NCBI GenBank assembly: GCA_003118195.1
Contig: BEXV01000007.1
Location: forward strand, 245,948 to 309,947
Source of the DNA: Hemicentrotus pulcherrimus
Taxonomy: Eukaryota > Echinodermata > Echinoidea > Camarodonta > Strongylocentrotidae
Direction: 5' to 3'
Length of the DNA: 64,000 bases
Part shown: positions 25,301-38,431 of the stretch, one piece after another
Layout: every line of letters starts with the position of its first letter
Numbering within the stretch: the stretch's first letter is position 1
The notes under the pieces: model-generated
Seen by the model: the letters and a program-made list of their open reading frames with translations, nothing else
The model's database searches: none
What the model was told of the DNA's origin: nothing
Program-made: the position numbers and the translations under genes

Positions 25301-28300
25301 AGTAGTCGCTATCAGATATCATTATTTGATCCATATGCTTTGTTCCCAACCAGAAATAGCACATGTGGGTTGTCTGAAGATTAGGAACAGATTTAGCCTT
25401 ATATTTCTTGCTGGTAGCTTTACGGTTTAAATGAGCAAGGAAGCTGAGAGACTTAAATGATGTAATATTTCCTTTGTTCTTACTTATGCATGTACATGTA
25501 CGTGTGTGTATCTAGGTAGTAATGTATAGAAGGACTACGCTGAATGACTTTTTTGGGGGGTCATGATAAGTAGTATTCCATTGTGCACTGGGTTTATATA
25601 TAATATATTCTTTAATTTCATCATGACTTACAGGGAATAATGTTCCTGGTATCGCATCGCAATTTGCTATGCATTTTTGCATGACTGCTATACAAAATAT
25701 CTTTTGTGTAGCAGTTTTCTTCCATAGAAATGTACAGAATTTCATTTGAAATGTTTATCCATCAGCTGAAATTGCTAATCAAAAAAATTGAGGAAAATTA
25801 TTCCCTGACTTACATGTAATCGCTTTTACTGGAAAATGGTAATTTTTTTCAAGGAAATTTAATCACATCACATTTAAGAGAGCCCCACCAGCTGATGTGC
25901 ATGGAGTATGACTGTTGATCATTTATATCAAACAACAACAAAAAATATCCTTATATATCCATGAAGTTCTCAAATTCTTGTTATATACCTGTACGTTAAA
26001 TCTGCAATGGGTGCGAGGCAATGGGTGCGAGGCAGTGTGAGCCAAAAACTTGATTTTTTTTTTTTGACAATGGCTTTAATTTTGACAAGCTTCTCGAGTC
26101 GAGTCGTTCAAAAACAGTAAAGTCAAGTTCAGAAGGCTATTTAACAAGGAGACTTTTAAAATACTCTAAATCCTTTTAATCCTCATCACTAAATCTGTTG
26201 AAGGTGACTGCAGTTGGGACAAAGGGATTGAAGATACATGTAAAGAGAAAATATGGCAAAGAGCATTTATCATATGTCTGCTGCGACAAGGCTGAAAAAA
26301 ATTATCTCACTGATTTGTTACGCCTACTGGAAGCCTTGAATAATTCAAAGGGCATATCAACACATTTACAAGTATGCATTCTGTTTTTGGTACATCAATG
26401 AACATATGATTATCCATGCGCTGCATACTGAGTTTCCTTGAATTTTCATGTTTATATGGTTAAAAATTACTTAATAATGTATCATCATCACAGGACATGT
26501 ACATGTATGTATTAGCAATGTAAGAGTATTGTTTTGGGGTCTTGATATTTGTCATCTTGGAATGAAATTTTAAGGAAATTATATACTTCAAAGTCTGAAT
26601 TCACAAAAGAAGTTCATCTTACCGTGGCTTAAAGGTACTATGTCCCTTTTGCAGCCAACCTCAAATTAAGTAGAACTTTGCAGGAATATGTCATGTATGT
26701 CCTATCTGTGAAATTTAAACGTTAGCAGTGTCCTCATATTCAAATTATGCAAGGAAACCTGTTTACTTTCTACACTTCACTGTCAGACACTTTTGAGTGA
26801 CTGACTGACTTCTTTTTGTTCTTTGGTAATAACATACATAAAATGAGCTGTAAAGGGTACATGAACATTTGTCTACATCAATAACCCACTTCTTGGAATG
26901 GCCAGAATTAAACTGATTAAATCTGCAGTGGATGTTTGGACTATGATTTTAGACCATGGATTTATAGTTAAACCTCCTTCTTGGGTTACGGCCAAATGGC
27001 CATGTAATTACCTGTTATATGAAAATACTCTTGCCTCTTGCAACATGTACTTCCATTGTACTTTCAATGTATGATATGTTTTATACATGTGTTTGATTTA
27101 TCCAAAGGTTACATCTGGTCCAAGATGGAAAGCACCTTTGATTGGTGGGAGATAGAGGTCATCTTCAAGGTCACAGGACGTGGTCGAGTAGGAGCTGATG
27201 NGGACTGGTAATGGAAAGGAGATCATTAACAGTTGAATGTTCACATTAGGTATCCTGTCAAGCTGTGGGAGACAATATATTTTCATTTATTTTCATTCAC
27301 CTGGCCTTTACTGGGAACTTGGAAGTTCATCTTGAGAAGATTAAAAGTGATTATTATATTATCACAACACATTGGTGATTACTGTAAATTTGTATCAATC
27401 ATACATGTACTTCATGCTTTACAATATCAATGGTACTTACAAGCCCTTGTATATGAATGAGATAAGCACACAAAGCTGCTAAATCGCATGGCGTGGTACC
27501 CTGTTTGAAAATTGTTGGTTGGTTTGCTGTATGAAAATTGTGAATTTTAATATCTCACCGTGTGGATTGTCTCTGATGTCTTGAGATTGTATTCTTTGTT
27601 CATATGAGTATTGACATCTATATTATGTAATTACCCTGGTATTAGCTATAGAGAAATATCTGCCCACAGAGACCTTGAGTGATAGCGTAGGGTTTCATTC
27701 TTAACACAGCCAAAACATTGAGTAGTCAGAGCATGTTCCCTGACAAATGTGAGTGAATACAAACTTGTTTTTCTTTGATGATTTTGTGTACAGGGTATCT
27801 GGTTCACCGCAACCAGAGGAGAAGAAGGAGCCGTGTACGGAAGCTCGGACAAATGGAATGGAATGGGTCTCTTCTTTGACTCCTTCGACAACGATAACCA
27901 GAGAAACAATCCTTACATTTTAGTCGTGACCAATGATGGTACTAAGCAGTATGATCATCATAACGACGGACTGATGCAGCAGCTTGGTGGATGCATGAGA
28001 GACTTCAGAAACAAACCTTTCCCAGTCAGAGCCAAAGTAGAATACTACAAGAATGTCTTGACAGTGAGTAGTTTTCATGGAAATTTGTGGTAAAATTTTA
28101 TCCATAAGAATTTTTGATGATTACTATTCATACATATATGGCATCAGAGACTTCAGAAACAAACATATATGTCCTCAGAGACTTCAAGAACAAACCTATT
28201 TCCAGTCAGAGCCAAAGCTGAATATAACAAGAATGTCTTGACAGTGAGTATAGTTTTCTTCGAAATATGTGGGGAAATTGTTATCCAAAAGACTTTTTGA

Positions 28301-31300
28301 TGATGATTAATATTCATATATATGTCGTCAGAGCTAGGAAATAAATAATATGCGGGTGAAGTATGGATATGACAATTTTATACCATTTCTGCATTATAAA
28401 AATAGAATCAGCTATAAAGCTCTGCTTCATTCACTTGAATAATATACAAAACCGCGATAGATTTATATTGATAGAGATACCAATTATATTTCAATTATAA
28501 CCTAATTGTATGACTTTTTCGCCACCTTATGGGAACAAACAAACAAACATCAGATGTTTCTTTCCCTTCATATATTAAAGCTCCCTCTATTTTTGTGGAA
28601 AGTTTTATTGCTCATTTCGTAGTGTAATACAATTTTTAAAACCAAAATCATACGGAAGATATCGTTTATATGTTATTTTTATCTTGCTATGTATGTTTTG
28701 TTTGTCATGATCAAAACTTCAGATTATCTTTGAAACGTTAGTGAATGTCTACAGTTAACTTTGATTTCAGGTGTACTTCCACCAAGGATTAAGTGCTAAC
28801 GATCATGACTACGAGCTGTGCATGAGGGCTGAGAATGTCTATCTTCCTCAGAAAGGATACTTTGGTGTGTCCGCAGCGACTGGTGGTCTAGCAGGTAAGC
28901 AACACTGAGTATGATATTTAATGAATTGGGACATTTTATGACCAGTGTGTTAATGCAGAGCAGCCACACATGGTGTAGAAGTATTGGTCAAAGCTCTGAT
29001 TGACATCTTATTGAAACTTTTGTCATGTGGTATGTTTTTGGTAATGTTATATTTCATAGTAGACAAGTATTATCTCTTTAAAGTGATCAATATAGATACC
29101 CTGCATTTAGTCTAAAGCGAATGAAATTTAAATCTTTATACCAAATCTAATCCAATTAGTTACATAAGTATTCCTTTTCAATATCTCAACTGAACTTAGA
29201 ACAGTACAGGACCATTCTATTTGGTAGTTTTGTGCTACTCGAGACTTGTCTTCATCAGTATATCATTATTATGTTATCTTTTCTTAGATGATCATGATGT
29301 GATGAAGTTCCTGACCCATAGCTTGGCAACACCAGAATCTAAAGTAAGTAGCATGTAAACATACTAACATTTGTAGTTAGCTTCAAATTGTCTTCATGTA
29401 GATTTATTCATATGTAATTAACATATTATGCAAGAATATCATTGTACCCACTTCTGCATTGCAGCAGTGAGTCTCTGTACAATAGGTATGTCATAATCAG
29501 ACATAATACTAATTAATTGTATTGGCAATTTGTTGAAAGAAAATACATATGATGTCACAAATGTCTGGCATTGTATAACTGTATTTTAAAAAATGTGTAT
29601 ATAGCGAGATGAGCTGAGATTACTTGAGGTATGATAGGAACATGTTTTTAGATTACAATGTATGTTCTGGAGATATTATTTCTTGTTTTTTTTCGATTTA
29701 GATTGATAAAGATGGATTTATCACTGATGAGGAGGCCAAAAAGTTTAAAGATGAATTTGATGACTTCCAAGGAAAATTACAACAGCAGAAAGAAGAGTAA
29801 GTATTTTAATGCACCTCTGTCATCCATATTATACAGTAACCAATGGGTCAAAGAAAAATCAGTGTAGTTAAGGTCAAAGAAGTATTAAAGAAGGTAACTC
29901 GAACTTTATAAATGTATGTTTGGGTGTGCTGTGGTAGGGCTCATTAACCTAGGTAAACTCTAATTCTAAAAGATATGCTTTGTGAAGAAATTATATGCAT
30001 ATTTTTAATCTACCTCTTTTTAAAGTTCTTGTGAATGTTCAAATCAGATTCTTTGTACAGACATTGTACTCACTGTATCAAGAAATAAGAAACTTACCAT
30101 GATCAATTGATCATACAATATCTGAATGTAATTGTTCTTTTCCTCCCAATTCAGCTTTCGCCAGCAACATCCAGATAGGATCAAAGATGATTATGATGAT
30201 ACAGATTCATTTGTAAGTATGATTGGAAGTAAAATGACAGCGGAATTGATGAATGGATAAATAATCATATGTGTTTTTTTAAAATCATGATAAACTTATG
30301 TTGTCTCTGTGGACAGAGTGTCATGAAACATCGTAGGTGTTGATTTCAAGTAAAGATGCAATGAGATACCATGGATGAAAGTCATGAGTTGTGTAATATG
30401 CATTAGTATTGTACCTCATAGTTATCAGTAAATTAGGGTACAGATAAAGTATGATGTCACAGCTGATTGGAAAAGGAGAGATCTATTATGTAGAACTTTC
30501 TTCGCTTATTCAACTCTAGAACCTGCCTATAAATTAATAATAATCATGGGTGAATCATTGTAGCCAATTAACTTGAATTAAATGAGCCTCCACAATCCTT
30601 TTTGTATTACATGCATGCTTGCATTCATTTTGAGATCTCTTATTTTTTGGTGTTCCTTTTTTGATATGAAATATTCCCCCTCCACTCTTCTTTTTCAGTT
30701 TGAAGATGATTTCACCAGAGAACTGAAGCTCATTTTGACTACACAGAATGGTGTAATGCAACAGATAAAGTGAGTACCAATGCTGGAAATTTTCTTTTTA
30801 ACAATTGTTGACTCTAAATTCATTAGCACCAGGGCCCCGTTGCATAAAACTTACCATTGATGGTAACTTTGCCATCAATGGTAACTACCATGGAAACCTT
30901 GATTCTGATTGGCTGTTGAGCCCCGTTACCATGGTAGTTGCCATTGATGGCAAAGTTACCATCAATGGTAAGTTTTATGCAACGGGGCCCAGAAGTGACA
31001 CAAATGTAAGCTATGTTATGATATTAAACTTTGATTTTTCAATCTTTTGGATAAGATAAAGTAATTCTTTATTTTGTAACTGACTTCTAAGTTTTTCTCA
31101 TTGAACCTGAGATGCAGGGTTCATATATGTTTATGTAGTTGTAATTATGCAATTGGAGAATCTATGAGATTTTTTTGATGAAAAAGTACAATATCTGATA
31201 TTCACTATAAACCCAATGGCTTCATAATAATCACTTAACCTCTAAATTTGAAATATGTGTGTGAACAAGTTTATGGTCATGTAGATGCCGTATTTGCCGG

Positions 31301-34300
31301 CGTAAACGCCGCAGTATTTTCGGGAGAGAAAAAATCTAAAAGTCGGGGTGTGGCGTATATACGGCGACAGAGTAAAAAAAAAAAAAAAGTCAAGTTAAAA
31401 CCAGCACAAATTTGCACATATGGGACTACGAATGGTACAATAACTATACCACTATGGAACAGGACATTTACACACATTTTACCGACAATTTTACCTTGCA
31501 TTGTTGACATGAAGACGCAAATAATCTTCCAAAAACAACATCTGCCGATAGATCTTGATAAAAGTTCGTGCCAATGCATTGCAAAAGTAAAATAAGAAGT
31601 ATCCAGCACACAAATTTTTTTAAGGTCAAAATCAGAGGAGCGGCCTATACGAGGGTGCAGCGTTATCGCCGACAAATACAGTAGCTGAAAGGGGCTTTCC
31701 CATAATGTTTACAGATGATGGAGGGTCATTGATTCAAAACTTTGCAAGCAGTATATTGTAGACTAGTATTATGTTAAAATTGTAATTATTATTTGTCTCT
31801 CTTTCCTATGTGATACCAGAATGCTGGGGAGTAAATTGGATGAGATAGTTGGTCGACAGGAGAGAACACTCTCCCTGATGTCATCGGTTCAAGCTGCATC
31901 GGCAGCATCGGGAGGAGGGGGCGGGGCACCTCCTGTACAGCACGCCGGTGGGGCCGGGTCTGTTATGCAGAGACACGAGGTAGACTCGCTTCTCAACACT
32001 CAAAGAGAATTACAGCAATCAGTTAGAGATATAAGGTAAGAGTATTACTATTCACCTGTGGAGTACTGATTATTCCATTCCCCATAGGCTTTGCACGCAA
32101 ACCATCCTGTTCCTGTAAGCTTTGTATTAAAACGCGACTGCACTGTTTGTAGCTACTTGCGCCCTCTATATAGCAAACAATTCCTAAGCGGTACCCGTTG
32201 GTCCCCCCATGATCCCCTTCTACTAATGTTAATTGAGAGCTGATTTGATGTGATAACCACCTGTCAGTGACCATGCAGGGATGTATAATCCCTCCTGGCC
32301 AAACTAGTGCAGATAGGCTTTAAGTTCGTCTATTAAGATTACAAATTCTTGTCATAAACAGATACAAGGGCTAATAACCAATTGAAAATAACAATAGCTA
32401 TCAAGTTTGACTAGTTTATAACAAGAGACAGCAGGACTTTTTGTAAAATACAAAATGGCTTTATCTGCAAACATAAAATGTAGTGTGGAGCCCTATCGTA
32501 TCAATTTAGAAGATTTGTTTGATCCTGTTATTTGAAGAAGAAAAAATGAAAATTTTAAATTTGCTGAACATGTAGTTTTTAGTAAAAGGATATATTTTGT
32601 ATTACTGTAGAAATTGGGTAATACTTTCTTCATCATGATATTCATAAGCACTTATGTGAACATTAGTGTTGGTTTTACAAGAAGTCATGACACTTGATTG
32701 GTAAAAGCAAATAAAATAAGATATCCATCTTTCAATGCTTTTTACTTTTATGAAAACAAAGTGATAAGATAAAAGAATTATTCAAGAAATATAGAATTTG
32801 ATATCAAAGAAGAGCCCTTTATTTTGAAAATGGATATTTGAATAGACATAAACATTCAGATGCATCAAGAATTTGAAGAGGAAAAAAAACAAGATGCTGT
32901 TCTTTGTATGTGTGTTTTGACTTTTGAACACAAACAGTTATCAACCCATCCTGGTTGTATAACCAGTTCTGGGAAGAAGAAAAAAATGGCAGAAAAGTAC
33001 CGGAAGGCACAATGGCATTTATTTTGACTAGACTTAGTAGATAAGAGCATCAATCATGTATACACAGTCATGTTATGGGGGAAAATTCTCACCATTTAAA
33101 CATGCATATTAGAGACAATGAATTCGAAAGGGCTAAAGATAACGCAGCAGTGATTCCTTATCATTTGATTATGGATACAACCAGGTAGGTTGCAAAAGGG
33201 CTCCTTTCACAAATGAAAATAAAACTCTTTTTTGGANGGGGGGGAGGGGAGGAGGGTTTTTGTATAATCTTAATGTTATCAAAAGTCTCACCAGTAAACA
33301 ATCCAAAAGCTTGTTCACATACAGGTATGCTGCTTTGAACTTTGGATGTTTTGAACTTTGGATGTTTTTTTGTTTACAAAATGAATGGCAATTTGCCAAG
33401 TGTGGATGAAATCAAGATGAAAGAATGCAACAAAGGTCCTATGCATACTCCCATACCCTTACAGTGTAAGATAAAAAACATGTGGATAGTTGAAAATAAT
33501 GAACTAAAATAAGAATACCATATGTGATCAAGGCTTTTACACTTTTGTCACTTTAAATCACTTCCTCTGCGAAATCCCCAATGCTTGACATCTACCAAAC
33601 CTGGTAATGAATTTGTTCTGTCTTTTATTTACATTTGTTCCTACCAGAAATGTAGTAGGTGATGTTCAGAATAAAGCAGGTCTCATCTATAATCGCCAGC
33701 CGACCAATCAGGGTGCTCAGATGAACCAGGGGAATCCCCTTGCAGATCATGAGATGTTAGATAAAATCAACTCTATACAAGACAGTGTACTCAAGCTAAC
33801 ACATAGGCCTGAGGTAAGTTACATGCTTCATTACACAATGTATTCTCTATTTTTCCCCAATGAAATAGAGTAATGATCATAGATTTGGTAAGTATATATT
33901 TTCTCCTGTCAACTGTTTCTACATTTGAAACATATTTAGCCCTCAGAAGTTATTTATGACACTAAAATTATAGCAATGATATTTCAGTAGCCAGAAAGCT
34001 ACCTAAGGGGTCTGAAGATGTAGTGCATGTTTCTATGGGAGGAAGAAATATCATATTTATTTTCTCATAAAGTACTGAGAATTAGTTTGTACTCACTGTT
34101 ATTAATATTCTGTGAATCATTAAAAAAAAAGGGTACTGGTGAAATTTATGTTTAGTGCTTCAGTGGTCATTGCACATGTTTTAATGTTTTACTCAGTTCT
34201 TTTTCTCAAAACAAATGTGTGTATATATAAATATAGATGTTCATTTCCATCCAAGTGGTAGTGGAATAAAAGTGCTCATTACAATTTTGTTCTCAACAGA

Positions 34301-34817
34301 CACAGCAAGCAATATGTCCACCAGCACCTGATATGCCTTCCTGCCTCACGCCAACATTATTCTTTGTTTTCACGTTCATTCAAATTTTTGTGATCTTTCT
34401 CTACACAGTATATAGGTGAGTAGATATACGTTTTTTCACAATTAATTTGTTGCACATTTGGAAATTAGACCTCAGTCAAGATGCAAATGTAAACTGTTAT
34501 GAACAGTTTTACATTTAATATACATATAATTAAAATTGAATTAGTAAACTATCTTTATCATTTGTATCAAGGGCGAGTATTAATTTGTTGTCAGAAAGGG
34601 AGACTTATTTTTTAGAAGAAATCTTAGTACAATTGATCTTGTATTAAGCAGAGCTTGTAATCACTGACTCTTAGGCCATGTTCATTGCTTTTTGTTATAT
34701 ATAACTGCATTTTCTATAGTGTCATCCTTTAAAATGATGATAACTTTTTCCAATGTATCTTTCTTTTCTCTTTCCGACAGGAGTAAACAAGAAGCAGCAG
34801 CAAAGAAGTTCTACTAA
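22364..34817 (+). CDS. LMAN1: LMAN1/ERGIC-53 mannose-binding cargo receptor, with in-frame TAA in exon 1
   Basis: Exons: 22364-22529, 24410-24466, 27108-27207, 27794-28063, 28771-28894, 29288-29343, 29702-29796, 30155-30212, 30699-30769, 31820-32035, 33648-33813, 34300-34415, 34781-34817. Corrected for two faults this gives 509 residues (human 510). A signal peptide (about 1-23) leads to the L-type lectin domain: FEYKYSFKGPHL, GRGRVGADG, FFDSFDNDNQRNNP, YDHHNDG and GYFGVSAATGGLADDHD. A helical stalk follows, then ICPPAPDMPSC with two Cys matching the human oligomerising pair, a transmembrane helix (LTPTLFFVFTFIQIFVIFLY) and the cytosolic tail ending AAAKKFY, a KKxx ER-retrieval signal. It cycles between ER and ERGIC carrying glycoproteins. 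Faults: TAA at 22520-22522 and two surplus bases near N27201. The ATG 22364 was chosen because it gives the signal peptide; in-frame ATG 22337 lies upstream. Confidence 0.95.
22520..22522 (+). other. LMAN1: In-frame TAA in LMAN1 exon 1
   Basis: Codon 53. With the strong donor A/GTAAGT at 22530 and the acceptor at 24409 the product reads PFWQ-stop-GGSALASEDKV, aligning residue for residue with the family. The base change that gives TAA also makes CA/GTAAGG, a donor at 22519. Used with the inner acceptor at 24422 it stays in frame and skips the stop, losing eight codons. Confidence 0.8.
23162..23253. repeat. Two adjacent hairpins with matching loops
   Basis: Hairpin 1 (23162-23220) has a perfect 19-bp stem and a 21-base loop. 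Hairpin 2 (23222-23253) has an 8-bp stem AAACAGAG/CTCTGTTT. Both loops carry AAGTCTTTYGTC. In LMAN1 intron 1. Confidence 0.75.
23437..23598 (-). repeat. Dispersed repeat B, copy 1
   Basis: Reverse complement of 62821-62950; shares AGTGCGTCCCAGAAAAAACG, GTTTTATCATA and GAGGAGGAT blocks. Lies in LMAN1 intron 1. Confidence 0.75.
23611..23669. repeat. Two adjacent perfect palindromes
   Basis: 23611-23637 (27 bp, CCAAATTCAAATT arms) and 23645-23669 (25 bp, GGATATAGACTA arms) are each perfect palindromes with odd centres. Confidence 0.85.
25072..25201. mobile_element. Palindromic MITE, GTTTCACAAAAC type
   Basis: Arms of about 35 bp, GGCAGTGTTTCACAAAAC then GTAAGTACAAGTT, in LMAN1 intron 2. Confidence 0.75.
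25627..25808. mobile_element. MITE CAGGGAATAAT, copy 1
   Basis: Ends CAGGGAATAAT and, reversed, CAGGGAATAATTTTCCT; flanked by ACTTA on both sides (likely target duplication). The interior contains ATCTTTTGTGTAGCA and CATCAGCTGAAATTGC. Confidence 0.75.
27199..27204 (+). other. LMAN1: Two-base error around N in LMAN1 exon 3
   Basis: Exon 3 is 100 bases by its splice sites; the phases of its neighbours require 98. Removing two bases at the N restores GADGL joined to GIW, the family motif before the lectin core. Most likely a consensus-calling error, since the N itself marks low quality. Confidence 0.8.
28064..28330 (+). repeat. Duplicated edge of LMAN1 exon 4 with its splice donor
   Basis: Roughly 28150-28325 repeats about 28000-28140, which is the last 60 or so bases of exon 4, the donor GTGAGTA and the first intron bases. 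The copy keeps the donor but has small indels, so its reading frame is lost. It lies entirely within the intron. Confidence 0.8.
30832..30990. mobile_element. Palindromic MITE, GGGCCCCGTTGCATAAAAC type
   Basis: Arms of about 62 bp are almost perfect and each contains a smaller palindrome of CCATTGATGG units. The 36-base centre includes GATTCTGATTGGCTG. In LMAN1 intron 9. Confidence 0.9.
31290..31681. mobile_element. TIR element with GTATTTGCCGGCG ends
   Basis: Left GTATTTGCCGGCGTAAACGC and right, reversed, GTATTTGTCGGCGATAACGC frame about 390 bp in LMAN1 intron 9. The two overlapping ORFs (115 and 132 codons) are chance products of the element. Confidence 0.65.
32127..32328 (-). repeat. Dispersed repeat A, copy 3 (inverted)
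   Basis: Reverse complement of copies 1 and 2, in the LMAN1 intron after exon 10. No autonomous coding capacity. Confidence 0.8.
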
Positions 34818-36890
34818 TACAAGAAAAAGAGTAAAACAAAACGCATTCTTCATGGGGAAACTCATTTTTTATCAGGATATTTGTTTATTATTTTTTGTTT
34901 CTTTGTTTTGCTTAAATTTGGACATTATTGTTTTTTTTTGTAAAGATGAACAAAGAGTGAGTTCTGTTACGGGTCAGTATTCGTATTCTTGCCTAAAGGA
35001 AATTGTCAAAGGTGAAACATTTTACTTTTTCAATTTTTTCTGATGTTCCAGAGCTTTACTCATACTCAAAATATATCTAGAAGTTTTTATCTATTGCATC
35101 AACAGTAAATGATACTCATTGGAATAAAGATTTCATGCAAATATCTTTGACATTTCTCTCGTGTTTCATGATTTGAATGGAAAATTTCTGTTGATTCATT
35201 TGTTTTCTCCCGTCAAGCTCACATCATTTATATGCATCCAAAACAATGGACAAGGTTATTTGTAAATATGAATTTAATAATAGTTAGCAGACTTCTCGGC
35301 TCCGTTTCATTAAACAACTGCCACAGATCAATGTCACAGTGTGCTATTAAATAGCCAATTGATGCAATGCTTTCAGCAGCTTACATAAAGAAAACAAATT
35401 ATTAATGATCACAAGTTTAATGAAACGAAGCCCAGGTTATGTTTTGTATGACGATGTTAAATACTGAAAGGGTAAAGACTTAAAACCTATAGAGAGTCAC
35501 AATTTTGCTGATGCAAGAGAGATACAAGTAGCCATGAAGTGTTGGAATTCTCGTATGCTTGAATTTGAAGTCTTGAATAATAAAATAAAAAACAGCCCAA
35601 ACACATTTCAAATTTCTGGCAAAATCATGATTGATAGATACATTAGAAGATTACAGATATGGGGCCAAGTAAAGCGCTCTAGAATATGTTTCTAGGATGT
35701 ATGCACACTTGGCTGCTATTTTTTTTTCTGGAATTCTAACCAAACCAGACACAACTCATAATAATAATTAAAAAACGGTGCTTATAAATGAGTAGCAATG
35801 AATCTTTCATTGCATTGATATTTTGTAATGGCTGTCTGAATTGTTGATTAGCTTTTTTATTCTTTCTTTCTTTTTTGGAACCAATTTTTCTAGGAAACTG
35901 TCGGTTCAAGCGTCATTAGAGATGACATATGCTTATTTGTTCAATTGTCGACAATGTTCTTTTTAGAGTTTTCTTATAACTTCAAGGCCTTGACATTTCT
36001 GGAATTTTCCAAAGTGAGGAGTGGTTGAATGTAGAACAACAACAAATCTCCAAGCTGTTCATGCAAAATAAATATATGTATAATGTTGGTGCTTTGTAGA
36101 AATTATATAATGCAAGGTTCTGATTGCCTCCATAGAAAGATTACATTTTTAAAACTACGTATTAAGAAATAATTTGAATTATTTGATATTACATTACATT
36201 CTTCTTAAGAATGTGTACGTGAAGTAAAGTGTGACACATCTCAAACAAGACTTCCATCGCATACATATGGCACAACTCTTCCTTGATATATATCTGATGT
36301 ACTTCTGTCAAAGATTACTTTCAACGTAGAAATCCTACGTTTTCCCACATCTCATTTGAAAAATGCTTTTTTTTTATAATTCGGAACTAAAGGCCAATGG
36401 CTTGTTGTCATTTTAGGATATTCTTCTTGAATGTTGATTACGATGGTAATCATGAGTATTATTATGATTTATGATATAACTGTTCTTTTGTGACTTGTTG
36501 ATGATATACTTACAGTATTGGTATCATTATTGTTGCTTTTAATGGTACCAGTATGTAATTATTTCTTGCTGACATTGAACATTGAAACTGAAGGTTTGTT
36601 TTTTGAAAAAAAATCATTCAGTCTTTCTGTTTTGTTTTGTTTGTTTTTGATGGGTAACTGTTTCTTTGTCGTGCTATTAAAATGAAAGTAAACTAACAAT
36701 AGAGTTTGGTGGAAGCAGGAGATTCATATGAGCCTTTTTTGGCTCTGAGAATATCAATCTTTCATTAATTTCAATTTATTCAGCATTATCATTTTAACTG
36801 ACCTTTTGTCTGGCCTTGCATGCCATTTTTAAAAATGTTGTAGTTTATTTTATTTCTCCATTACTTTCATTCAATAAATTTCCAGATACT
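34818..36890 (+). other. Probable LMAN1 3' UTR
   Basis: No conserved coding sequence. AATAAA signals are at 35584-35589, 36067-36072 and 36873-36878. A palindromic MITE (35298-35433) lies inside. Which signal is used is unknown. Confidence 0.45.
35298..35433. mobile_element. Palindromic MITE, CGTTTCATTAAAC type
   Basis: Ends GGCTCCGTTTCATTAAAC and, reversed, GGGCTTCGTTTCATTAAAC. It lies in the probable LMAN1 3' UTR. Confidence 0.75.
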
Positions 36891-38274
36891 TTATTACAGG
36901 ACTACTAATGACAAAGATGTTAGTATATTTTATCTGTTTTTATTTGTCTGTTTGGGAATAAGTCAATGTGATTAGAGGATGTAATGTGAAGTACAGTATC
37001 TATTTACTCTTTTTTTTCTTCTCATTATGCCTCTGCTCCTATATTGGTGGAGGGGCTTTCCCTCTAAATATTGGGGTTTTACATGTTCATGAAGTTTCAA
37101 ATCTTAATGTTGCAATATATTTGACAAAGAATGAAGGACTTTCAAAGTTTGTTTTATAAAAAAGGGACATTAATTTATCTGATTTATTGAATGTCATGTA
37201 AAATTTCACAAGCCAAATTGGTGGAATATGTGCTAGAATATATTGATGTATAAATACATATTACTTCCCTTTTTTTAAAATTCCAAAGAAAGTTATATTT
37301 ACATTTTATAGGCGTTTATGTTTTGATGATTTAGCCATGTTTAAACCTTGATGATTATGTTTGATTCTACTTCAGTATTTTGTTTGCATGTGGCATATGC
37401 AAGTACAGCAATGTACAGGTATAACAAATACAGTTATGTGTATTTTGACAGAGCAGTATCAAATGTATAGTTTCTTGATCTGTATCCTCGCTCACTTTAG
37501 AATTATAGAATACTTTCATGTGTCATTGTCCTCAGTTCAAAGTTACAAACATTCCAATGCTGCTGCAAGGAAGTTATCGTTTTTTTCTAATTACTAATTT
37601 AAAAGTAATTAACATGTACAAGGCATGTATACTGTACTTGGCTAAGGGCATGTCTGTTGAAAGCATTGATTTTAAAAGAAAACTCCATTGGAGCTTGATA
37701 TAAAATAAGTTTACCAGTTTTCAATATCTGAAAGACACATACATGATGTGTACATTTGATAGCAAAATATGCACTTTCTTTTGTAGGTCAAAATCATGTC
37801 AACTGTGCAAAGCCTTTGCAAGGTTTGAGGTTTAAGACATGATCATTCTGTCAGAGTCCAGTAGTAGGCCTCGGTTCGTTTTAATTCCAGTCAGATATAC
37901 ACCAGTACACATCTGTCACTTAGTTTTCGGTTGTATATGTTTATGTGTGTATTTCAGATTGTTTCCTTTTTTTCTGCATTTCAAAATCTATGATACTTTA
38001 ATTATGTTAATAAATTCTACCTTTATGTTTATGTTTACTTCATATTTTAACTCAAGTGAAAGATTACATTTGCTTTTGTTATGGATGTAAATATTGTATA
38101 TGCGTTGACAGATTAGCCATTCAAACATTTGTGGAAGGATTTTAGTTTCTAAAACTAGATCCAACATGATAATTTTGTTTGATAAGCTAAAAGACCTAAT
38201 CATTCACTCACAGAAATTCACCAGAAAATAGATACATGGTAGAGAAAGATGAGAAGGAAAGAGGGGAAACATTT

Positions 38275-38431
38275 ACAGTCAAACCTGCTTTAGTGACCAC
38301 CTGTCTACAAAGACCACATTTTTGTTTCCACAGAAAAAGGTTACTCATTGAAACATGTACTAAAGGTACCTGTCTATAAAGACCACTTTTTGTGTTTCCC
38401 TTTGGTGGTCGCTATAGACAGGTTTGACTGT
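38275..38431. mobile_element. TIR element ACAGTCAAACCTG, copy 1
   Basis: Ends ACAGTCAAACCTG...TAGTGACCACC and, reversed, ACAGTCAAACCTGTCTATAG; about 157 bp, with internal repeats of CAAAGACCAC. A second copy is at 43371-43529. Confidence 0.8.

Noticed and set aside
31248..31675. Overlapping ORFs of 115 and 132 codons on opposite strands
   Set aside because: They lie within a TIR element and an LMAN1 intron and show no domain.
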